From: an uncultured Nitrospira sp.
GTDB taxonomy: Bacteria; Nitrospirota; Nitrospiria; Nitrospirales; UBA8639
Length of the DNA: 9,881 bases
Assembly (NCBI GenBank): GCA_902500695.1
Contig: CABVRQ010000007.1
Location: 1-9,881 of the forward strand
Reading direction: 5' to 3'
Below the pieces are notes generated by a model. That model saw only the letters and a program-made list of their open reading frames with translations. It searched no databases and was not told where the DNA came from. The position numbers and the translations under genes are program-made. Positions 1 to 7,024 of the stretch are shown here, piece by piece; position 1 is the stretch's first letter; each line of letters begins with the position of its first letter.

Positions 1-114
1 GCTAAACGCTTCGGGGGTGTTTGGTTTGGGCGGGACATAGTCCGGACCAACAGTCGTACAGCCTATGATCGGTAAGCTAAGGAGGCAAACCATCAGGACG
101 CTGAGTGATCTCAT
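1..114 (-). CDS. Outer-membrane efflux lipoprotein, NodT/TolC type (N-terminal part only)
   Basis: This is the first 38 codons of a gene that continues past the left edge of the window. The translation starts MRSLSVLMV and has a basic n-region, a hydrophobic stretch and a lipobox ending I-I-G-C at residue 19. It continues TTVGPDYVPPKPNTPEAF. The pattern C-x-x-V-G-P-D-Y-x-x-P-x-x-P at the mature N-terminus is the hallmark of RND efflux outer-membrane factors of the NodT family. These are lipidated trimeric channels that pair with a periplasmic adaptor and an RND pump. The start chosen is the ATG at 112-114, because the signal-peptide n-region begins there. An in-frame ATG at 133-135 would add seven residues. 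Neither start has a strong ribosome binding site. The gene follows the SpoIIAA-like gene on the same strand with about 64-85 bp between. The family call is firm; substrate and pump partner cannot be seen. Confidence 0.8.
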   Translation of the reverse strand, partial: MRSLSVLMVCLLSLPIIGCTTVGPDYVPPKPNTPEAFS

Positions 115-198
115 ACTTGAACATCCCACACCCATGGCGGTTATCCATATCATGTTTCTGGTTTCTCAAGATACATTTGCTATCAACCGTCTAGGGGG

Positions 199-306
199 CT
201 ATGCGACTGGCTCCGCGCCCAGCCACGCCCAGGCCTCATTCTCCCGATCTTCGGCAAATGTGCGCATATCCATATCCGCAAACGCGGGATTGGCGGTCTC
301 AATGAT
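199..306 (-). pseudogene. Cut-off C-terminal end of the tandem SpoIIAA-like gene, beyond an in-frame TAG
   Basis: Reading past the TAG at 307-309 in the same frame gives 35 more sense codons before a second TAG at 199-201. The encoded segment begins IIETANPAFADMDMRTFAED and ends WAWLGAEPVA. It is the expected last helix and strand of a SpoIIAA-like domain. It aligns without gaps to the end of the first domain in the same protein: from the conserved Trp to the conserved Phe is 21 positions in both copies, with the stop at position 4. The lesion is therefore a single substitution and not an indel. Many sense codons are one base from TAG (AAG, CAG and GAG among them), so the original residue is not known. 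The intended protein would be 256 residues. Confidence 0.8.
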
Positions 307-969
307 CTAGCCCATCCAACTTGGCGCACCGACGATGGCGTAGCGCTCGACTTTCTCCATGGCGGCCAGCTTCATCGATACCAGGCCACTTTGCATGAAT
401 ACTGCCGGATCGATGCCGCCGAAATGTTTAATCCGGTTGAGCAACCGCACCTTCTCGTGCCGCTCCAGAAACAGTTCGAATTTTTCAATGACCTCGGGCA
501 TTTCCTTCGCCGATATCACTCCATTAATCTCAAAGGCCAAGACATCGTCCTTTGATGTGGGGAGGAACCGGAAAGCCGGAGGTTGGGATTTGCGTGCTTT
601 CGGCAATTCCGATGCCCACTTCAAGGCCTCATCACTCTCACCATGCGGGAACACCTTCATCTCCACGGTCGGAAATATTGAGGTCATGAAGCCGACCAGG
701 ACTTGCGGCCATTCCTTGTCCGTAATAAAGGCGAAGCGGGTGAATTGATTGATATGGCTGAGAAGTTCGAGATCGGCCATCGTACCCTCAACGAGTGCAT
801 CGGCGTTCATATCGGACAAGCCAGTGAAGTCAACCACAACACTCAGGTGATTATGGTTGCTCAGTTTTTCATCAAGAATGATCTTATACTTTTTGATGTC
901 GTTACCCGTCAATTTGCCACTGAGATGCATGGCAATCACGTGATCCGGTGAGGTTAATTGTATATACAT
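307..969 (-). CDS. Tandem SpoIIAA/STAS-like domain protein, truncated by an internal stop
   Basis: The 220-residue product carries two SpoIIAA-like domains (STAS fold, DUF3478-like). The first spans about residues 1-120 and the second about 130-220. Both show the family layout: an N-terminal strand followed by G-x-(L/I)-(T/S) (HLSGKLTGNDI; EINGVISAKEM), a long helix, a central VVVDFTGL or VRLLNRIKHFGG strand, and an 'AIV..W' strand. The start is the ATG at 967-969, with GGAGG eight bases upstream. The reading frame ends at a TAG inside the second domain, right after PSWMG, so the last helix and strand are lost from the product. Proteins of this family are small cytoplasmic STAS-fold proteins of mostly unknown function; the serine phosphorylated in true SpoIIAA is not evident here. 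It lies 116 bp behind the acyl-CoA synthetase/GNAT gene on the same strand. The truncated form may still supply the first domain. Confidence 0.8.
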   Translation of the reverse strand: MYIQLTSPDHVIAMHLSGKLTGNDIKKYKIILDEKLSNHNHLSVVVDFTGLSDMNADALVEGTMADLELLSHINQFTRFAFITDKEWPQVLVGFMTSIFPTVEMKVFPHGESDEALKWASELPKARKSQPPAFRFLPTSKDDVLAFEINGVISAKEMPEVIEKFELFLERHEKVRLLNRIKHFGGIDPAVFMQSGLVSMKLAAMEKVERYAIVGAPSWMG

Positions 970-975
970 AATGAT

Positions 976-983
976 TTCCTCCG
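976..983 (-). promoter_or_regulatory. Ribosome binding site of the tandem SpoIIAA-like gene
   Basis: GGAGG lies eight bases before the ATG at 967-969. It supports this start over later ATG codons. The 116-bp gap to the upstream gene also holds a long-looped ATGGAG/CTCCAT pair followed by a run of five T on the minus strand, too weak to call a terminator. Confidence 0.6.
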
Positions 984-1085
984 GATGCTTGAGATATTTG
1001 TGAATCGAGTCTGCTGCTTTGATTAGCTAAAAATTATTCATGGAGCAGCGATCTTGCAAACAATCTCTCTCCATTATTCAGACGC

Positions 1086-3779
1086 TCATCCGGAGGTGAG
1101 ATTCAGGGTAATCTCCATTGCGTCTCCCTCTACTGTAAGTTTTTTTGTAAATCCGGTTCGCTGCGCCAACTCCAGCATCCCGGTATTGTCCGTTAAGACC
1201 TGTCCGATGAGTCGCTCGGTTCCTCTTTTTCGGCAATACCGGATCATTTTCTCCAATAATTCTCGCCCGACGCCCTGCCCTTTCATATCCGAACGCACCA
1301 CAATGGCAAATTCCGCGTTTTGATTGTTGGCATCATTGATAGTCCGAACGACGCCAAGTGTTTCAGCACGTTTTCCTTCAGACGTCCGAATCGCAATGAA
1401 CGCCATTTCCCGATCATAGTCAATTTGCGTAAAGCGGGCCATTTGAGAATGTGGCAACTCTTGAATAAGCCCGAAAAAGCGAAATCGGATATCCTCCGGA
1501 GTTAATCGGTCAATAAATTCATGATGGGCAGGTTCATCTTCAGGCCGGATAGGACGGCATAACACTGTTTCTCCGGATCGAAGCGTGATCCATTCCTCGA
1601 GTTCTTGCGGATAGGGACGAATGGCAAGATGGTGGGGACCTGGAATGCGAGAAGGCGCAATCTTCATCCTGGCATCTAACGCCAGCACCCCTTTCTGGTC
1701 GGCGAGAAGCGGGTTGATATCCAGCTCCACAATTTCCGGAAAGTCCTGCACAAGATGAGAAATTTGAATCAAGGTCAGACAAATGGCCTCAAGATCGACG
1801 GCTGGGCGTGTCCGGAATCCCTGCAATAAGGAGGCGATTCTTGTCGAGTGAATCAGGTCCTTCGCTAATTTCATGTTCAGAGGAGGGAGCGCCATCGCGT
1901 GATCCCGCAACAGTTCGACCGCGATGCCACCCTGACCGAACACAATAATCGGGCCAAACGCGGCATCAACCGTCGCACCAACCAATAATTCATAGGCGCC
2001 AGGCCGTCGCGCCATCGCCTGTACCGTCACTCCATGCATCTCCGCTCCAGGATGGATTTGCTGGAGCCGATCTTTCATTCCCTGAAACGCGGTCTCAAGA
2101 ACTTTGGGAGATTCCACATCAAGTACCACACCGCCGACATCGGTTTTATGGGTAATGTCGGGAGAAAGAATTTTCACCGCAACCGGAAACCCCACCTGTT
2201 CCGCGAAGCGAATGGCTTGCTCAGAGGTCGACGCAATATGCGTTTCCACAGTTGGAATACCATAGGCGGCTAAAATCGCCTTGGCCTCCGGTTCATTCAA
2301 CAGAGATCGCCCTTGCGCAAGGGCTTGCTCAATCACCAATCTCGCTGAAGAGGAAACCGGTTGAAATTCATGAGGAATAGAAGGCGGGATTTCCATTAAC
2401 ATTTTTTGGCGCTGAGAGTAGTCAATGAGATGAAGAAACGCCCGCACGGCCTTTTCCGGAGTGTCATAGGTGGGAATATGGGCTTCGGCAAACAGTTGGC
2501 GGGCCTGAACGGTTGTTTGGCCTCCCAGCCAACTGGTGAACACATTTTTCTTGGAGGACGATTCTCGAACCGCATTCACCACCGCCAATGCGGCCTCCTC
2601 GCTGGTGATCACTGCCGTGGGGGCATGGGTCACGATGACCGCATCCACATCCGGAGCGTTCAGGACACTGGTCAAGGCATGAGCATAGCGTTCCGCCCTC
2701 GCATCCCCGACAATGTCGACAGGATTTCCGCGAGACCAGCTCGCCGGCAAAAGAGCTGTGAGTTCTTGAATGGTGGCCTCTGACAAGCGGGCGAGAGAAC
2801 CACCCCCTTCGGCAAAGGCATCGGCGGCCAGGACTCCCGGCCCGCCCCCATTCGTAACAATCGCTAATCGTTCTCCCTGCAATGGACGCGCACGCTCTAG
2901 TGTTTCCACCGCATCAAACAATTCATCGATTTCAAACACCCGCAAAATTCCGGCCCGGCAGAATGCCGCCTCGTAGACCTCGTCACGACCAATAAGCGCT
3001 CCGGTATGTGAACTGGCGGCCGTAGCCCCTTCCGGATGTCGGCCGCCTTTAATCGCTAACACCGGTTTATTTCGAGCGGCAGCTCTGGCGGCAGACATGA
3101 ACTTTCTCGCCTGTGAGATGGATTCGATATACAGAAGAATGGCCCGGGTATTAGGGTCGCTGCCAAGATAATCCAGAACATCGCCCATATCGATGTCGGC
3201 GCTATCCCCGAGAGATAAAAAATGGGAAAAGCCGATTCCCTGAGAGCGAGCCCAATCCAAGACAGCCGTGCAGAGTGCACCCGACTGGGAAATAAACGCC
3301 AGCGATCCGGGGAGCGCCTCCAAATGCGCAAAACTGGCATTCAGATGCGTACCGGGAATAAGCAGGCCGATCGTATTCGGACCAAGAAGGCGCATCCCAA
3401 AATTTCGTGCCGTTTTTAGCATACGCGTCCACTCGGTCTCACTCTCCCTCTCTAATGGGTCCGGCCTCATGCCGGCTGTCAAAATGACCGCAGCCCGGAC
3501 TCCGCGTTCTCCTAATTCTTCAAGCAACGGAGTGATGGTATCGGGAGGAGTGCAAAGAATGGCTAGATCAGGATTCATCGGTAAGGCCTGCACATTGGGA
3601 TAGGCCAGCACTCCGCACACGGCTTGATACTTTGGATTCACCGGCATAATAGGACCCTGAAATCCTCCTTTAAGGAGATTCTGCATCACGACACGTCCTA
3701 CTCGATGAGGCCGATTTGACGCACCGATCACCGCAACAGAACGAGGCTTAAACAGGTACTTGAAATTTCGAATGCTCAT
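1086..3779 (-). CDS. ADP-forming acyl-CoA synthetase-like protein fused to GNAT acetyltransferase (Pat/PatZ-like)
   Basis: The 897-residue protein has four modules. They are a CoA-binding Rossmann domain (about 8-130, with SVAVIGASNRPHRVG at 14-28), a succinyl-CoA-synthetase-like ligase region (about 150-460), an ATP-grasp domain (about 485-710), and a C-terminal GNAT domain (about 730-897). The motif SSHTGAL places a His at 258, and ITHKTDVGG places a second His at 544. These match the two phospho-relay histidines of ADP-forming acetyl-CoA synthetases. The GNAT part has a likely general base Glu823 (NAEF) and an acetyl-CoA pyrophosphate loop KGQGVG at 833-838. The expected roles are acyl-CoA formation from acid, ATP and CoA, and/or lysine acetylation of target enzymes in the cytoplasm. 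The start ATG has AAAGG eight bases upstream. The gene stands 188 bp behind the USP gene, so a shared transcript is possible. Its length and domain order match the Pat-type fusion family. Which activity dominates is not decidable from sequence. Confidence 0.93.
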   Translation of the reverse strand: MSIRNFKYLFKPRSVAVIGASNRPHRVGRVVMQNLLKGGFQGPIMPVNPKYQAVCGVLAYPNVQALPMNPDLAILCTPPDTITPLLEELGERGVRAAVILTAGMRPDPLERESETEWTRMLKTARNFGMRLLGPNTIGLLIPGTHLNASFAHLEALPGSLAFISQSGALCTAVLDWARSQGIGFSHFLSLGDSADIDMGDVLDYLGSDPNTRAILLYIESISQARKFMSAARAAARNKPVLAIKGGRHPEGATAASSHTGALIGRDEVYEAAFCRAGILRVFEIDELFDAVETLERARPLQGERLAIVTNGGGPGVLAADAFAEGGGSLARLSEATIQELTALLPASWSRGNPVDIVGDARAERYAHALTSVLNAPDVDAVIVTHAPTAVITSEEAALAVVNAVRESSSKKNVFTSWLGGQTTVQARQLFAEAHIPTYDTPEKAVRAFLHLIDYSQRQKMLMEIPPSIPHEFQPVSSSARLVIEQALAQGRSLLNEPEAKAILAAYGIPTVETHIASTSEQAIRFAEQVGFPVAVKILSPDITHKTDVGGVVLDVESPKVLETAFQGMKDRLQQIHPGAEMHGVTVQAMARRPGAYELLVGATVDAAFGPIIVFGQGGIAVELLRDHAMALPPLNMKLAKDLIHSTRIASLLQGFRTRPAVDLEAICLTLIQISHLVQDFPEIVELDINPLLADQKGVLALDARMKIAPSRIPGPHHLAIRPYPQELEEWITLRSGETVLCRPIRPEDEPAHHEFIDRLTPEDIRFRFFGLIQELPHSQMARFTQIDYDREMAFIAIRTSEGKRAETLGVVRTINDANNQNAEFAIVVRSDMKGQGVGRELLEKMIRYCRKRGTERLIGQVLTDNTGMLELAQRTGFTKKLTVEGDAMEITLNLTSG

Positions 3780-3967
3780 GACACGTGCCTTTATTCACAG
3801 ATGAATATTGTCAAACTCTTCTACAATGCCCACAGCCGAGTGGATACGGTGTCGGGTGAGGGAGTGAGAAATAGGGCTATTCTGCTCTCCACTTCTGTTG
3901 GCACCAGGATAATGTTGATACAACAAGGAGCTTTCCTGCCCAGATTTCTGAAAATCCCCCTCTTCTT

Positions 3968-4894
3968 TTAATGACGAATGACCGCCACCGAACATCCGGC
4001 ACTATGGGCAACCTTGTTGGACACACTGCCCAGAAACACCCGCTTCACTCCGGTCGAGCCACGCGATCCCATGACAACAAGATCAGCTCGCACATATCGA
4101 ACAGCTTTAAGAATTTCTTCTCCAGGATTGCCAAACACCAAACGCTCCTGAATGTGAAGGTCATCAGCACTCAAGGCCTTTCGAGCCTGGTCAAGCAATT
4201 TCGCCCCTTCCCGACCCCGGATCGCCAAGAGTTCTTCAGCCAATTTTGCAAATTCATCCTCATGCTTGCTGTCGGCAATCAACGTTTGTTCGGTTTCGAA
4301 TACATGCTTTTTGACGACATGGAGAAGGGTGATCTGTGAGGAAGGAGGTAATGCCAGGGTTTCAACAAAGTCGACGGCCGCACGCGAATCGGCAGAACCA
4401 TCAGTAGCCAGGAGAATTTTCATGCCTCGAACAGCCTTTTTCTCCCGAGCCATGGGGCGAGCGATCAACACCGAACAAGGCGCTTCCTGTAACACCCATT
4501 GACTCACACTCCCGAGTAAAAACCCTGCCGCTTTGGAATAGCCACGTGATCCAAGGACCACCAGATTGACGGATTTCGTGTGAATGGTTTTTAAAATTTC
4601 CTCTCCAGGAAAGCCCTTTTTCACAAGAGGAAACACATGCACATTCTGGTGACTCAGTCTTTTTTCGACCTTACCCAGAAACTGACGTGCCTGTTCCAGC
4701 GCCTGTTTTTGAACCTCTTGTACCTGCTGGGAGATTTTCAAAATCCGTTCCTTCGCCAGACCCGTAATCTTTTGAGGGATGGGGTTCACATGAAGAAGAA
4801 ACAGATCGGAACCACTGGGCAGTGTCAACTTGCTGAGGATCTGAATGGCCCCTTCAGAAATACGGGTTTGTTCTACCGCCAACAACACTTTCAT
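3968..4894 (-). CDS. Tandem-domain universal stress protein (UspA family)
   Basis: The 308-residue protein has two UspA domains, at about 1-147 and 158-308. Each carries the ATP-binding signature G-x2-G-x9-G-S: G115/G118/G128-S129 in the first and G276/G279/G289-S290 in the second. The second domain also has the usual N-terminal Asp (LLATDGS, Asp165), while the first has Glu (LLAVEQT, Glu8). Tandem USPs are soluble nucleotide-binding proteins linked to starvation, redox and respiratory stress; the exact role here is unknown. The frame is open up to an ATG at 4937, but AAAGGAG at 4902-4908 sits seven bases before the ATG at 4892-4894 and four before an adjacent ATG at 4895-4897. The protein also aligns to the family from MKVLLAV, so the longer start is rejected. 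It is divergent from the MarC gene. Confidence 0.93.
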   Translation of the reverse strand: MKVLLAVEQTRISEGAIQILSKLTLPSGSDLFLLHVNPIPQKITGLAKERILKISQQVQEVQKQALEQARQFLGKVEKRLSHQNVHVFPLVKKGFPGEEILKTIHTKSVNLVVLGSRGYSKAAGFLLGSVSQWVLQEAPCSVLIARPMAREKKAVRGMKILLATDGSADSRAAVDFVETLALPPSSQITLLHVVKKHVFETEQTLIADSKHEDEFAKLAEELLAIRGREGAKLLDQARKALSADDLHIQERLVFGNPGEEILKAVRYVRADLVVMGSRGSTGVKRVFLGSVSNKVAHSAGCSVAVIRH

Positions 4895-5265
4895 CATTGC
4901 GCTCCTTTCGACCCATAACAAAAGAAACCGACTTCCCAACTCCAGTTTACCTTATGTCTCCCTTTCCTGTATTTTCTTTTCTCAATTCCATTGGCCCCAC
5001 ATGGAGGACAAATAGCCGAGCCACCCACGAACGATCCCAAGACAGCAAAACCAGTGCAGCAGCAGGCCACAAGCATGACAATCCGGCAAGGTAGAATTAG
5101 CTTAAATTTTTCTATTTTTTTTATGATGAGAGGTATCTCTTTCCAATACAGGCTATCGATGTCATGACCCATCGAAGCTCATGCTTTTTGTGGAAGTGAG
5201 GATTTAGGACGTTACATGTCCCTGATACCCAAGAGTATGGGAGGAACAAATAACATGGTTATCCG
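4895..5265. other. Divergent intergenic region between USP and MarC genes
   Basis: This 371-bp stretch must hold the promoters of both divergent genes. It includes an AT-rich block at 5100-5121 with long T runs on the plus strand. I cannot assign -35/-10 boxes with confidence. On the minus strand an open frame (4894-5076 from its internal ATG) encodes a cysteine-rich, partly hydrophobic 60-residue sequence whose TGA overlaps the USP start. It lacks a ribosome binding site, so it is treated as a finding and not a gene. Confidence 0.5.
5220..5241 (+). promoter_or_regulatory. Possible hairpin at the MarC ribosome binding site
   Basis: CCC at 5220-5222 and ATAC at 5225-5228 can pair with GTATGGG at 5235-5241, leaving a two-base bulge and a six-base loop. 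The 3' arm runs into the GGGAGGA sequence at 5239-5245, so folding would mask part of the Shine-Dalgarno. The stem is short and its function is only inferred. Confidence 0.25.
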
Positions 5266-5290
5266 ATGTTTGATTATACTGAATACCTAA
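5255..5290 (+). CDS. Possible 11-residue leader peptide overlapping the MarC start
   Basis: The ATG at 5255 is the one properly spaced (nine bases) from the strong GGGAGGA at 5239-5245. It opens an 11-codon frame (MVIRCLILNT, stop TAA at 5288-5290) that overlaps the first codons of the MarC gene in another frame. MarC itself can only start at 5266, because an in-frame TAA lies at 5251. Ribosomes loading at the strong site would therefore translate this mini-ORF and might reinitiate on MarC. Chance or an indel in the leader are alternatives. Confidence 0.25.
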   Translation: MVIRCLIILNT

Positions 5291-5901
5291 AAATTTTTGT
5301 GGCGCTGTTAGCCGTCATCAATCCGTTGGGGGCTATCTCCATTTTCATCGCGTTGACCCCTGATGAAGACATGAAATCCAGACAGAAGATTGCCAGGATT
5401 GCATCATTCTCCGCGACCTTGATTCTGTTAGTAGCTTTGGTCGCAGGAGAAGGGGTACTCGCAATTTTCGGGATCAGCGTGAGTTCTTTTAGGGTGGGCG
5501 GCGGGATTCTCATCCTACTCATGGCCATTTCCATGCTCCAGGCAGAATTGAGCCCCACGGTGCAAACCAAAGAAGAAGCTGAAGAGTTCAACAGGAAACA
5601 GGGCATTGCCATCGTCCCGCTGTCTACCCCCTTATTAGCGGGACCCGGTTCGTTGAGCACCGTCGTGCTGCAGGCCCACAAAGGAACCGGCTGGGTTCAT
5701 GAAGCCCTTATTGCCCTTGCGATCATTGCGGTCGGCCTATGCATTTGGACAGCGTTACATTTGGCACCTTGGATCTCTGAGCGTTTAGGTCAGACGGGCA
5801 TAAATATTTTTACACGTATTATGGGACTCATCCTGGCCGCCATCGCGGTGGAATTTATTGCCAACGGGTTAAAAGGGTTGTTCCCGACTTTGACGGGATG
5901 A
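5266..5901 (+). CDS. MarC family integral inner-membrane protein (UPF0056)
   Basis: This 211-residue protein has about six hydrophobic segments (roughly 7-30, 45-65, 72-92, 113-133, 145-167 and 183-205). It carries the MarC family marks: NPLGAISIFIALT near the N-terminus (19-31) and TPLLAGPGSLST at 121-132. Length and topology are normal for the family, which includes E. coli MarC, YhgN and YchE. These are inner-membrane proteins of unsettled function; the early link to multiple antibiotic resistance was not upheld. The start at 5266 is forced by an in-frame stop at 5251, but it lies 20 bases from the only strong ribosome binding site. The gene is alone on the plus strand, divergent from the USP gene and with no clear terminator after it. 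Confidence 0.93.
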   Translation: MFDYTEYLKIFVALLAVINPLGAISIFIALTPDEDMKSRQKIARIASFSATLILLVALVAGEGVLAIFGISVSSFRVGGGILILLMAISMLQAELSPTVQTKEEAEEFNRKQGIAIVPLSTPLLAGPGSLSTVVLQAHKGTGWVHEALIALAIIAVGLCIWTALHLAPWISERLGQTGINIFTRIMGLILAAIAVEFIANGLKGLFPTLTG

Positions 5902-6370
5902 GACAAATAGCGTTCGGTGGATCGGCATGAATTCGCAATGGGCCAAGACATATTCGTTTTCCCCGGAGATCTATCCCGCTCGACTCAACAGGAAACTCAT
6001 TGTGGATGGCTACTCAACCCACTTCCTTATTGAGAGCCCTTTCGCCTTACCAGACTATTTTTTGATCTTCATGAAGCTACGCATGGTCCGGTAGGTGTTG
6101 CCCATATTTTTCACATTTGGGGATAGAAATGCCATACTCGGGAAAGGAGGGAGGGACAATCGGGTGAGAGGCCTCATGCGTCCAACATCCCCACGAGATA
6201 CTAAGAACTCAATAGACCTGAGGTGTGCCGGAGTCTTAGGACAATCATGTGGTCAGTGAAAGGTCGAATCCTCAACAATTCTGACTGGAAAAACCGGCTA
6301 AGACTTCACCTTTTAGAAAAGGTTCAGGAAGCGGTATATCTACCATTAGCTTTCTGCCATACCATTGCGC
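5902..6370. other. Stretch without a recognised gene
   Basis: This is about 470 bases after the MarC gene. Short open frames occur on both strands, including a 40-codon minus frame ending in KIKK near 6055 and a plus frame starting at a GTG near 6164 behind GGAGG. None resembles a known family or has both a good start and coding character. No terminator hairpin with a T run was found after the MarC gene. Confidence 0.5.
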
Positions 6371-6472
6371 TCAAGGGCTCATCTCTCCACTCACTGATGG
6401 CGTAGATAAACACCCCAGAGTGGATAAACCAAAAACTCCCAATATTATCAGGGCCCCTCTTGAACCACGCAT
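6371..6472 (-). CDS. Possible very small lipoprotein or exported peptide (33 residues)
   Basis: The sequence starts MRGSRGALIILGVFGLSTLG and is followed by Cys21 and LSTPSVSGEMSP. It has a basic n-region, a hydrophobic core and a Cys after T-L-G. The site resembles a lipobox, but position -3 is Thr where Leu, Val or Ile is usual. AAAGGAG at 6478-6484 stands five bases before the ATG at 6470-6472 and two before a second ATG at 6473-6475, the same double-ATG arrangement as at the USP start. The mature part would be only about 13 residues, as in entericidin-like lipoproteins or as in a truncated gene. There is no sequence family I recognise. The evidence is the ribosome binding site and the signal-like N-terminus only. 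Confidence 0.35.
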   Translation of the reverse strand: MRGSRGALIILGVFGLSTLGCLSTPSVSGEMSP

Positions 6473-6475
6473 CAT

Positions 6476-6822
6476 TTCTCCTTTGAGAAGGAGACATTCA
6501 AATTCTCTCTCAGGAGTCAGCCTCTCAATCAGTCCAACAAAATCCGGGAAGGGGTTACGCACGTGAAGGGATACTGATGAACGGGAACAGGACCTTTCAA
6601 TGCGTACGTGATGAACGCTTGGCTCTAATTGTTCTGCGCATAAACCTTTGGCTCATGGATTTTTTTGTTCATCCATTTCAGCCGGAAAGAAGGTCTTGCT
6701 GCTTTCCGTCCTTGACGCCCCATACCGCGCACCCTTTCCCCATTCGTGGAGGTTTGCCTTTCCCGGTTGGTTTTTGGGAATGAATTCTTTTGCCCTCCCG
6801 CTCCCGGTTCCTTCCGTGTTTT
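6476..6822. other. Stretch without a recognised gene
   Basis: These 347 bases lie between the two possible small exported proteins. A minus-strand frame stays open from 7048 to 6653, but it starts without a ribosome binding site and overlaps the small gene at 6823-7011 in another frame. The sequence is T-rich on the plus strand. I see no hairpin plus T-run clear enough to call a terminator. Confidence 0.4.
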
Positions 6823-7011
6823 TCAAGCTACTCTTTTTTTCGATTCCGTTGTTGTAGTTGAATTTTGTCTTTTTCCCGTTGTTGAAGATAATCCTGAGCC
6901 TGAAGTTGTTCGCATCCCTGATCTTGAAACCAAATAAGACTTGCAAAGCCCTCCGATTGGTAGGACTAACGAGATGAAGATGAAACCACAGTACATCTTC
7001 CTGGGTATCAA
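6823..7011 (-). CDS. Possible small exported Ser/Thr-rich protein with TTG start (62 residues)
   Basis: A TTG at 7009-7011 lies exactly seven bases after AGGAGG within AGGAGGTG (minus strand, 7017-7024). This is one of the best Shine-Dalgarno matches in the window. The encoded protein has a signal-like N-terminus, with basic IPRKM followed by the hydrophobic CGFIFISLVLPIGGLC. The tail is hydrophilic and rich in Ser, Thr and Lys (TTSGSGLSSTTGKRQNSTTT) and ends KKRVA. An ATG five codons further in has no good site of its own. There is no clear signal peptidase I site; the Cys after G-G-L is not a canonical lipobox. I recognise no family. It follows the DUF2934 gene by 173 bp on the same strand. 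The alternative is a chance open frame in low-complexity DNA. Confidence 0.35.
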   Translation of the reverse strand: MIPRKMYCGFIFISLVLPIGGLCKSYLVSRSGMRTTSGSGLSSTTGKRQNSTTTTESKKRVA

Positions 7012-7016
7012 ATAAA

Positions 7017-7024
7017 CACCTCCT
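7017..7024 (-). promoter_or_regulatory. Strong ribosome binding site deciding a TTG start
   Basis: AGGAGGTG on the minus strand is fully complementary to the 16S rRNA 3' end. With its seven-base spacing to TTG at 7009-7011 it is the main evidence that the 62-residue frame is translated. Confidence 0.45.

Noticed and set aside
307..309. Programmed amber recoding (pyrrolysine or general TAG readthrough)
   Set aside because: TAG also ends this gene's full-length frame and the DUF2934 gene, and no recoding machinery or special downstream structure is visible. A plain nonsense mutation is simpler.
3795..3995. 66-codon minus-strand frame between the USP and acyl-CoA synthetase genes
   Set aside because: It starts inside the end of the USP gene, has no ribosome binding site and resembles no family. 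The 188-bp gap is better read as a leader or promoter region.
4895..4939. Longer USP start adding about 15 residues
   Set aside because: The AAAGGAG site lies inside this extension, just before the double ATG, and the family alignment begins at MKVLLAV.
6255..6285. tRNA T-arm-like sequence AGGTCGAATCCT
   Set aside because: The loop reads GTCGAAT in place of TTCGAAT, the stem is only three pairs, and no acceptor, D or anticodon arm can be formed around it.
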